A stretch of DNA of 64,000 nucleotides from an uncultured Ignavibacteria bacterium (lineage in GTDB: Bacteria > Bacteroidota > Ignavibacteria > Kapaibacteriales > Kapaibacteriaceae), in the NCBI GenBank assembly GCA_937870915.1, contig CALMZQ010000221.1, positions 1 through 64,000 on the forward strand, written 5' to 3'. Position 1 is the stretch's first letter. Every line of letters starts with the position of its first letter. The translations under genes were made by a program, and so were the position numbers. Below, in pieces: positions 49,332 to 56,784 of this stretch. The notes beneath the pieces were generated by a model. That model made no database searches, was not told the origin of the DNA, and saw nothing but the letters and a program-made list of their open reading frames with translations.

Positions 49332-49346
49332 AATATACAAAATGTA
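49332..49346 (-). promoter_or_regulatory. Putative SOS-like box upstream of the S24 repressor
   Basis: AATATACAAAATGTA, identical to the box upstream of dnaE2. Confidence 0.5.
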
Positions 49347-49377
49347 AAGGTATTTGCATTTATTATGGAGTAGGGGG

Positions 49378-50898
49378 CTATGTGGTGGTGGACTTCTCGA
49401 CTGTTTTCAATAGGGACTCGAACATCACTTCGAAGGGGATGAGCTCATTTGTTTCAGAGGGCATGGGATCATGCGAGGAGGCAACAAGCTCCTCGTAAAT
49501 GTCCTTTGTGTTCTTGCGGATCTCGGATGGAATAAACGAGTGTTTGGGAAAACTTTGAATGAGGCGTAAGAATATCCGGACCCTATTGAAGTGCTTTTCT
49601 TTGAGATAGCGCGAGGAATAGACTCGCAGATAGTCGATCCGTTTTTCAGCCGTATCGTAGTCACCATTGATCATGAGGTAGAATACGTGAGACACTATGA
49701 TCAATACGTTATAGACCTTCTTTGACTTTGATTCTTCCGGTAGGGAATTCAGATACGTTGAAAGGCGAAACGTCTTTGCGCGACTCTGTTGCGGTGCATA
49801 CAGACCGAGCTGTTCAGCGAGCAAAAGGTAGGCGCCGTAGATGATCCAGCGCTCCCTTGTATTCTCGGAGAGCATGTTGTACTTGCGATGGGTTGTTGCC
49901 CTCGTGTAGAGGAGTTCAGCCTTTTCATAATCCTGGATATTGATAGCAGCTACAAAGGCAAGGTCAGATGCAAAGTACCAGTTGTTACCTGCTACAGTGA
50001 ATGAATCAATACACTTGTCTGAAAGGGTGAAGGCCTCACTATAGCGTCGTAGGTAGAGTGCCGCCGTCATTTTCTGAAGCATGAACTCACCGTGACGTGC
50101 TCGTTGAGACAGATGAGGAACCGAATTCAGGTATTCAATGGCACTGTCACATTCATTGATAACCCCGGAAAAATCCTCAACAAAATCGAAGTAGTTCACC
50201 GCGGCGCGGAAACTGCTCAACCGCAGGCCATGCGTATTGTGTTCCTTACGCATCGTCTCAACCTTTACCATGGCGTCTTTATGTAGGTCGATCAAATAGG
50301 ACCGTTTGCGACTCGTTACCGTCATCTCCATTTTTAAATGGTCGAGCAAAAAGTCTGCATCATATTCACATTTCAATGCGCTCATATGTCGTACCGCTTC
50401 TCGATGATGATGCAGAAACGTGGTGCGCTTGTTCCAAACGGCAGCAGATTCTCGTAACATCACTGCAAGCGAGACGCAGATATCGGTGAACTGATACTTT
50501 TGAGCAATGGTCAGAGTCTTCAACGCTATCGCATAACCAGCACGACGAGATGCAAATCGCATCAAGGTCTGAGCTGCGATCTGGTTGCGCATACATTTGT
50601 AATAGTAGCTCAGGTATTCCGAGTGCTCTGGCTGTTTTACCTGTAAAAAGAGCACGGAGTGCATCAATCGCTCGTACGTACGCGACTTTAGCGTTCGGTA
50701 ACGCTGGTCGCTAGATCCCGTTCCATAAAGATCAAGTGCGGCTTCATCATCGTTGGCATATTGATCACTGGCAATACCGATTAGATACCGCCCTGCCAGT
50801 GATGAGGCTGCCTCATCACCCTCGACGAGCTCAGGAAAGACCTTGGCTTTGTCGGATTTCGTTGTAACAATCCGCAATATTTCTTTAAGAATTTCCAT
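49378..50898 (-). CDS. Hypothetical 506-aa alpha-helical/TPR-like protein
   Basis: Long ORF with helix-rich composition; no family recognised. Confidence 0.65.
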   Translation of the reverse strand: MEILKEILRIVTTKSDKAKVFPELVEGDEAASSLAGRYLIGIASDQYANDDEAALDLYGTGSSDQRYRTLKSRTYERLMHSVLFLQVKQPEHSEYLSYYYKCMRNQIAAQTLMRFASRRAGYAIALKTLTIAQKYQFTDICVSLAVMLRESAAVWNKRTTFLHHHREAVRHMSALKCEYDADFLLDHLKMEMTVTSRKRSYLIDLHKDAMVKVETMRKEHNTHGLRLSSFRAAVNYFDFVEDFSGVINECDSAIEYLNSVPHLSQRARHGEFMLQKMTAALYLRRYSEAFTLSDKCIDSFTVAGNNWYFASDLAFVAAINIQDYEKAELLYTRATTHRKYNMLSENTRERWIIYGAYLLLAEQLGLYAPQQSRAKTFRLSTYLNSLPEESKSKKVYNVLIIVSHVFYLMINGDYDTAEKRIDYLRVYSSRYLKEKHFNRVRIFLRLIQSFPKHSFIPSEIRKNTKDIYEELVASSHDPMPSETNELIPFEVMFESLLKTVEKSTTT

Positions 50899-51080
50899 GG
50901 CAAAAACACCTAAAGTGCCTTATAGTAGGGACTTGCATTGCAACTCCAATATACAGTATTGCCAGTAATGCCCTGTAACAATTTCAATTTATTTGTAACA
51001 GAGTATCAATTCTATTCATACCATTTTCGCTCTACAGGCAACGGACCGGGGTTATACCCGTGCCGTGGTGCCTCGCGTCG

Positions 51081-51109
51081 CACAATGCCCGGCAAATGCC
51101 GGTGTTGTG
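51081..51109. promoter_or_regulatory. Strong hairpin in the leader of the micro-ORF cluster
   Basis: CACAA-TGC-CCGGC-AAAT-GCCGG-TG-TTGTG. Confidence 0.5.
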
Positions 51110-51288
51110 ATCGTACATATGCATTGATCTGTCCAATAACATGGACGGTTCATCTGTATCTGGTCAAACATAACCTATCCGTTGTGGTGGGGTAGGTTTG
51201 GGTTGGTTGATGCAGAGATATATGGAGTCACAAAAATGAAGATCAACTACAAACATCATTTGTTCAAACCAATACAAGGGTTTCCGCC

Positions 51289-51474
51289 ATGGAACTACTC
51301 ATCGCAATCATGTGCTTCTTCGGACTCGTTAGCTACGAGGATGCCGGTATTACGCAACCTGAGGCCAATCTTCTGTTGCAGAACAATCAGTCGACGGTCC
51401 AGTATTACTACGATAATCCGGACTCACTCGCCGTATTGCCACAACGCGTCAACATTGATAGAGCAGAAGATTAA
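51289..51474 (+). CDS. Small peptide family A, copy 1 (61 aa)
   Basis: MELLIAIMCFFGLVSYEDAGITQPEANLLLQNNQSTVQYYYDNPDSLAVLPQRVNIDRAED; paralog at 51743. Confidence 0.75.
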   Translation: MELLIAIMCFFGLVSYEDAGITQPEANLLLQNNQSTVQYYYDNPDSLAVLPQRVNIDRAED

Positions 51475-51526
51475 TGTCTGTCTGAACTAACAAATCACTT
51501 CAAAAACAATTTCAAGCGAGAACATC

Positions 51527-51580
51527 ATGCGTACAACACGCCAACACCCATACTCGATCGATCGCGGCGAAGAAAACTAA
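51527..51580 (+). CDS. Micro-ORF family B, copy 1 (17 aa)
   Basis: MRTTRQHPYSIDRGEEN; synonymous-only differences from copy 2 in the coding codons. Confidence 0.65.
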   Translation: MRTTRQHPYSIDRGEEN

Positions 51581-51609
51581 TTCAAACAACTCCTTAACAC
51601 GAGAACATC

Positions 51610-51663
51610 ATGCGCACAACACGTCAACACCCATACTCGATCGATCGCGGCGAAGAGAACTGA
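51610..51663 (+). CDS. Micro-ORF family B, copy 2 (17 aa)
   Basis: MRTTRQHPYSIDRGEEN; same GAGAACATC-ATG context as copy 1. Confidence 0.65.
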   Translation: MRTTRQHPYSIDRGEEN

Positions 51664-51742
51664 GCTGCAAAGAGTCCTCGAGTCTTTGTCGAAGTCAAGA
51701 ACAACCACAAATCAAACAACACAAAAATCGAAAGTCAACACC

Positions 51743-51931
51743 ATGGAACTCCTCATCGCAATCATGTGCTTTTTCGGAATCGTCAGCTATGAAGATGCTG
51801 GTATCAGCCAGACCGACGCGAGATACCTCCTTCAAAGCAATCAGACAACAGTTCAGTACTACTACCAGAACCCAGATGAACTAACAGGCCTCGTACCACA
51901 ACGCGCACAGATCGACCGTGCTGAAGACTGA
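51743..51931 (+). CDS. Small peptide family A, copy 2 (62 aa)
   Basis: MELLIAIMCFFGIVSYEDAGISQTDARYLLQSNQTTVQYYYQNPDELTGLVPQRAQIDRAED. Confidence 0.75.
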   Translation: MELLIAIMCFFGIVSYEDAGISQTDARYLLQSNQTTVQYYYQNPDELTGLVPQRAQIDRAED

Positions 51932-51938
51932 AGTTAGA

Positions 51939-51970
51939 GTGCTAGTGTGCTAGAATGCTAGAATGCTAGA
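51939..51970. repeat. Four tandem degenerate 8-mers (RTGCTAGW)
   Basis: GTGCTAGT GTGCTAGA ATGCTAGA ATGCTAGA. Confidence 0.85.
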
Positions 51971-52032
51971 GAAGGCGAAGCGGTCACATGAAACTCAACA
52001 CGAACAACAACAAGAACACAAAAGGAAACATC

Positions 52033-52086
52033 ATGAAAACCAACCGTCAACACCCGTACTCGATCGATCGCGGCGAAGAGAACTAA
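52033..52086 (+). CDS. Micro-ORF family B, copy 3 (17 aa)
   Basis: MKTNRQHPYSIDRGEEN with AAAGGA-AACATC-ATG ribosome-binding context. Confidence 0.65.
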   Translation: MKTNRQHPYSIDRGEEN

Positions 52087-52137
52087 GAAGTCCGTGGACT
52101 TGAACCAATATATTTTTTGAACTCAAAGGAGAACGTC

Positions 52138-52494
52138 ATGTTGCAAGCAATGCCCGTTCAGAACTGCATGCACTTCCTGATGCCGATCAGCTTGGATGAT
52201 TGGAAGTCGTATGACGTCCCCGGTGTAGTGGGAATCCTCCGCAAAGGCGAATCAGGGCAATATGAGCTAGTCGATGCCTTTGATTGTGACCAGATCCCAG
52301 GAGCCAACGAGCTCACGCTTCATGAGAAGTATGGTCAATGGTTGAATGCAGCAGGCAGCCAAGAGCTCATGCGTTTCGATGTCTTCCTCATGCCTCAGGC
52401 AAACAAGACACGCAGAAATGATGTGATTGCACTTATTGAGCGCAGCTGTGGCATTATTCTGCCTTCTAGATCAGCCTACGTGAATGCCGCATAG
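52138..52494 (+). CDS. 118-aa protein of unknown function
   Basis: ATG preceded by AAAGGAGAACGTC; the ORF-track start at 52117 is an upstream TTG. Confidence 0.75.
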   Translation: MLQAMPVQNCMHFLMPISLDDWKSYDVPGVVGILRKGESGQYELVDAFDCDQIPGANELTLHEKYGQWLNAAGSQELMRFDVFLMPQANKTRRNDVIALIERSCGIILPSRSAYVNAA

Positions 52495-52501
52495 CGTAAA
52501 A

Positions 52502-53152
52502 CTATTTACGTGTGATCTTGACAAGTTTTGAAGTAGTAGCACCGAATGGTGGCCCGTCCGTAGTAGTTCCAGCCCACAGCTGAGATTCATCTGTGATGAT
52601 GCCAAGAGACGGGCTTACAAACGATAGAGATTTCGTAACAACCACACCAACGCCATCGGTTAACGTTGGTACTGACAATGCCTGGAAAACGGCGCAGCGA
52701 ATAGAACCCGCAGGCGTCGTTAAGGTGGTGTCCGCATGTACTGTTGTTACAACCTTCTCATAGATCTGCAGAGTTGAACCTGAAGGATTCCTTAGTGTAT
52801 CCAAAACGTGGATCACTGTATCTCCTACTGTTGTAGGGAATCGGGCGATCTTCACTGCCGTCTCTGTTCCTCGATAGGTTTCAAGATAGCCGCCCCTCAT
52901 CCTATACGTGTAGTCTTCGCGTAAGAGTACTTGAGCTCCCGGAGCTCCTGAAACTCCAATAACCAATACCGTTGTAACGGTGGTACTGTCTGGTTGCGTA
53001 GTTGACGTAGATTCGAAATCCAATTTATCTCCTGCCTTAAGGTCAAAGGTGGAGAGTGTGAATGTAGGTTCTTGAGGAACTGGATCTGTGGTAGATGCGC
53101 ACGATGAAATCAAGAGCGCAGTGCAGATCAAGGAAATGAATGTCTTTATCAT
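52502..53152 (-). CDS. Lipoprotein, unknown function
   Basis: Lipobox ALLISSCAS. Confidence 0.7.
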   Translation of the reverse strand: MIKTFISLICTALLISSCASTTDPVPQEPTFTLSTFDLKAGDKLDFESTSTTQPDSTTVTTVLVIGVSGAPGAQVLLREDYTYRMRGGYLETYRGTETAVKIARFPTTVGDTVIHVLDTLRNPSGSTLQIYEKVVTTVHADTTLTTPAGSIRCAVFQALSVPTLTDGVGVVVTKSLSFVSPSLGIITDESQLWAGTTTDGPPFGATTSKLVKITRK

Positions 53153-54924
53153 GGGATCACCAAGGTTAGGCGTGATACAACGGCACTGTTAGATTTGACC
53201 GTTAGCACATAGATGCCAGGGGAAACATTGTTTATCAGTTCAACTGGTATAATTGTCCGACCAGCATCAATACGATGCATGCCCAAATCGCTTGTTGAGC
53301 CACTCATGTCAACAAGAGCCAAGGATACCATTTCGGCATTTGGTGCTGTCACCTCGAACACGCTTGCGTTTGTGACAGGATGAGGTGTTACATGAAGTTC
53401 CCAACCGCTTTCTTTGAACTCCGCAACACTCGTTACAGTTAATGTGAATGCAGCTGGTGTAGACCACCCGCCATTACCACAAGAATTCTTAGCACGCACC
53501 TCCCAAGTGAAACTGCCGGCACCAATGGACGTGACCGAAACGTTTGTTGTTGTTCCCGAGACGAGTGAATCTTCGAATACCACTGCAAATGGTGACGTGG
53601 AATTTTTCACTCTCAGATGGTATTGGGTTGCATCGGTTGCAGCAGACCAGGAGAATCGTACAGAGCCCGTATTGTCTGCGGATTGGGCGCCTTTCGGTGA
53701 TGTTGCCGTGGTGGAGGTAGGGAGCTTCCCACCTGTTGTGAACGTGAAGGGGGCCGACCATTGACCGTTACCAACGCTGTTCACGCCACGCACGCGCCAA
53801 TAGTGTTTGGTGTTGCACAGTGCAAGGATAACGCTGGCACTCGTTCCGCTTGGTGTTCCTGTGGCCACGATACTATTAGCTGCAAAGTTCTGCGTAGTTG
53901 CAACCTGATATTCATATGAATCAGCCATGGCGGCAGATGCCCATTCAAGTGTAACGTCTAATGGTCTACCAGTTGCGCTATTGGCTGGCAAGCGAAGCGT
54001 AACATTGCCCGGACCTTGTGACGCCGGAATGAAGTCAACCTTCAGATTCTCACCGTTGAAATCCACGGTCTTTACTACTGGTGCAGACAAGCCCCCTTCA
54101 GAAGCCGTAACTACAACAGATCCGCTCCCAGTGAAAGGGATTGCATAACCACCGGAAGTGCTTGTAACAGCATAATAGGTTCCGCGATTGGGTTTAACGG
54201 AGACGCCTCCAAGGCCTTCACCAATATCATAGAAGCCGTTAGAGTTTTTGTCATTGTACACAACTCCGGTAATGTAACGCACACTGCGAAGACCAAAGTC
54301 TTGGGTGATGACGTATGGACCAACGTGACTGGTCTGAAGCCCTTGATTATTCTTGATGATCCCGATACCGATCTCTGTAAACAGATAGTTCGAAATGTTC
54401 ATGATGTTGGTGCGGTGTCCAAGCTGTATTTGGTTCTCTTCTCCCCAGTCTACGTTAAGTCCACAGTGACCATACCATACAGACTCGCTATAAGCCGCAA
54501 CGTTTTCACCATAGGTCCCCATCGATGCGTAGCTCACCTTTGCGTACCGATCTCCAAGATCGTCACCATTGCTACTAGTGTGGCCTTGGAAATTGTTGTC
54601 ATCCATATCCTTTGAATGTGCCGCAGCTGCGGTCATCAGTGCCGGATGAAATGCAAGAGGCGGACGTTGAGCATACGTTGTAAATGCTTGCTTCGTAGCG
54701 CTCTTGTTGATCTGCCAGAAGGAGTAGGCTTGTTGTACACTGGCATCATCAGTATCCATCAAGCGAATGCCTTCCTCAGTTGGATTGGCACGAGCTCTGT
54801 TGATCATTTCCAACATCAACTGTTCTTCAGGTGATGGATCGCCATGACTATACGTCTGCGTTGGTTGAGCTGATGCGCGCATCGAAATGAGTGCTACAAA
54901 AAGCACGATAAACACCTTGGTCAT
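53149..54924 (-). CDS. Secreted CAP/SCP-domain protein with FN3-like repeats and a type IX C-terminal sorting domain
   Basis: MLEMINRARANPTEEG, HSKDMDDNNFQGHTSSNGDDLGDR CAP motifs; C-terminal PGIYVLTVKSNSAVVSRLTLV. Confidence 0.85.
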   Translation of the reverse strand: MTKVFIVLFVALISMRASAQPTQTYSHGDPSPEEQLMLEMINRARANPTEEGIRLMDTDDASVQQAYSFWQINKSATKQAFTTYAQRPPLAFHPALMTAAAAHSKDMDDNNFQGHTSSNGDDLGDRYAKVSYASMGTYGENVAAYSESVWYGHCGLNVDWGEENQIQLGHRTNIMNISNYLFTEIGIGIIKNNQGLQTSHVGPYVITQDFGLRSVRYITGVVYNDKNSNGFYDIGEGLGGVSVKPNRGTYYAVTSTSGGYAIPFTGSGSVVVTASEGGLSAPVVKTVDFNGENLKVDFIPASQGPGNVTLRLPANSATGRPLDVTLEWASAAMADSYEYQVATTQNFAANSIVATGTPSGTSASVILALCNTKHYWRVRGVNSVGNGQWSAPFTFTTGGKLPTSTTATSPKGAQSADNTGSVRFSWSAATDATQYHLRVKNSTSPFAVVFEDSLVSGTTTNVSVTSIGAGSFTWEVRAKNSCGNGGWSTPAAFTLTVTSVAEFKESGWELHVTPHPVTNASVFEVTAPNAEMVSLALVDMSGSTSDLGMHRIDAGRTIIPVELINNVSPGIYVLTVKSNSAVVSRLTLVIP

Positions 54925-55646
54925 TACAGATCTCCACGTTGAGGTCGAATGAGAATTTCTTCAAATTGTATGCGTGGGTTGTTGTACGATGAAACGATCA
55001 TCTGTACAGCTTCGGCCACGTCTTCTGATTGCATCATGCGCTCGCCTAACAAAGCCCGCTCTTCTATTCCCCATATGTCCGTCTCTGTGGCTCCCACAAT
55101 CACGTCAGCAATCTTAATGTGTTTGCTGCGCACTTCATTTCGAAGGGAACGAGTAAGAGCAAGTGCTCCAGCCTTTGAGGCACCATAGCCGGTACATCCG
55201 GAGAAAGCTGATATTGCGGCTACAGAATTGATCGTGATGATCATACCCTTTTGCTGGCTTAACATGTATGGTAGTACGGACTTGATGCCAAGAAATACTC
55301 CACGCAGGTTTATAGCCACTTGATCGTCAAAGGCATCCACTGTCATGTTGACAAGATCTGTGAAAACAGCGACCCCGGCATTGTTGATCAGGACATCAAC
55401 CGGGCCAAACAACTGTGTGGCTGCCGCGTGTGCAATGGCCACGCTGTGTTCATCGGCCACATCACAGGGAATAACAGCAGCATTTCCTCCTGGAAGCATA
55501 TTCTCGATCTGACGAAGAGATGCCTCATTACGCCCACTCAAGGAAATGCGATGTTTTGTGCCTAAATGTTGGGCGATCGCTGCGCCAATTCCACGGCCAG
55601 CGCCAGTGATCCAGATGTGTAGAGATGCGGACATATTAGCCCGCAA
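54924..55646 (-). CDS. Short-chain dehydrogenase/reductase
   Basis: GAGRGIGAAIA, NNAGVAVF, YGASKAGALAL. Confidence 0.93.
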   Translation of the reverse strand: MRANMSASLHIWITGAGRGIGAAIAQHLGTKHRISLSGRNEASLRQIENMLPGGNAAVIPCDVADEHSVAIAHAAATQLFGPVDVLINNAGVAVFTDLVNMTVDAFDDQVAINLRGVFLGIKSVLPYMLSQQKGMIITINSVAAISAFSGCTGYGASKAGALALTRSLRNEVRSKHIKIADVIVGATETDIWGIEERALLGERMMQSEDVAEAVQMIVSSYNNPRIQFEEILIRPQRGDL

Positions 55647-56784
55647 GATAGCGCAAAAGGGCTTCAGTTTCCTGTCCGAGCACGATGTTGCGCCGGGCCA
55701 TTACAGTGCGAGCAACCTCTACAGCCTTATCGGTATCATAGGTGTCGTTGAGCCAACGAAAAGAGCCGATTGACTTGGTAGGAGCCCCTTGCGTAACAAT
55801 GTTACTGCTCACGCCACAAACTGTGCCTGTTGAAAATCGTGTTCCGATAGCGGATTTACTGTGATCACCCATGAGGAGCCCAAGGAATGTCCTCTGTGAA
55901 TCTTCCTTGCCCCAAGGTAGCTCTACATTGACATGATCATAATTGTTCTTGAGATCGGACGTTGTTGTTCCGGCACCAAGATTGACCCATTCACCTAGGT
56001 AGGAATGGCCAAGGAATCCGTCATGTTGCTTATTGCTATAGCCATGGATAACCGAGTCTTCGATCTCTCCGGCGATCTTACACCATGGACCGATAACCGA
56101 TGTCCCGACGGTTGTTAAAGGCTTAACGATTGTATCAGAACCAATGGCTACTGGACCTGACAAAATGCAATACGGTCCAATTGTGACGTTTTCATCGATC
56201 ATCACCGGGCCATTTGTTTCGTCGATGACCACTGTTGGATGGATCTTGGCCGATGGCGCAATTGTCTGCCGACGTAGTGAAACATCCCATGAAATCGAGT
56301 CTGCAATGTGATCCAGTGCCTGCCACTGCCTATGAAGGACATGACCACTGCATTCAACAGCTTGGATCACATCAGGATCATAGGAAGCAAGTATCTCACT
56401 TGCATCATCAGGTTTTGACATGGCTGTAGGTATATACGCCCCCACAATATGTCCACTGCACGTAACGAGGAAGGCCTCGGTGCGCTGTTCGCAGGTAGCT
56501 ACCAATTTTCGTATCACATCAGGCGATAAGACAACATTTCCCGCAATGAGTAGGGAGGGGGCCGACGAAAATGTAGCCGTATGCGGATAACGTTCTACGA
56601 ATGACCTGACATGTTTGTCGCGGTGGGAAACTACGCTCACGGCGCTGTGGCCGAGTGTCTGTTGCCAGCGTTCCAAGATCGTATAGAGCCCGGTACGGAT
56701 CTCCCACGAACAATGAGTTGCCGTAAAAGGATAAAGTCCTTCTACATCATCATGTTCGAGGAGGAGGATCTGCACCGGACCCAT
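55636..56784 (-). CDS. GlmU-like sugar nucleotidyltransferase/acyltransferase
   Basis: Left-handed beta-helix hexapeptides and HDGFLGHSYLGEWVNLGAGTTTSDLKNNY. Confidence 0.85.
   Translation of the reverse strand: MGPVQILLLEHDDVEGLYPFTATHCSWEIRTGLYTILERWQQTLGHSAVSVVSHRDKHVRSFVERYPHTATFSSAPSLLIAGNVVLSPDVIRKLVATCEQRTEAFLVTCSGHIVGAYIPTAMSKPDDASEILASYDPDVIQAVECSGHVLHRQWQALDHIADSISWDVSLRRQTIAPSAKIHPTVVIDETNGPVMIDENVTIGPYCILSGPVAIGSDTIVKPLTTVGTSVIGPWCKIAGEIEDSVIHGYSNKQHDGFLGHSYLGEWVNLGAGTTTSDLKNNYDHVNVELPWGKEDSQRTFLGLLMGDHSKSAIGTRFSTGTVCGVSSNIVTQGAPTKSIGSFRWLNDTYDTDKAVEVARTVMARRNIVLGQETEALLRYLAG

Noticed and set aside
51551-51565. CGATCGATCG palindrome in the 17-aa ORFs as a DNA-binding repeat
   Set aside because: It is simply the Ser-Ile-Asp-Arg codons; the differences between copies respect the reading frame, which favours coding over a DNA site
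51289-52494. CRISPR-like or simple DNA repeat explanation for the tiny-ORF cluster
   Set aside because: Repeat spacing is irregular, repeats are coding with synonymous changes, and no spacer structure exists
24295-56294. Shared 16-mer GTGAAACATCCCATGA inside sprA and inside the GlmU-like gene
   Set aside because: About one shared 16-mer is expected by chance in a 64 kb window on both strands; both copies are in unrelated coding sequence
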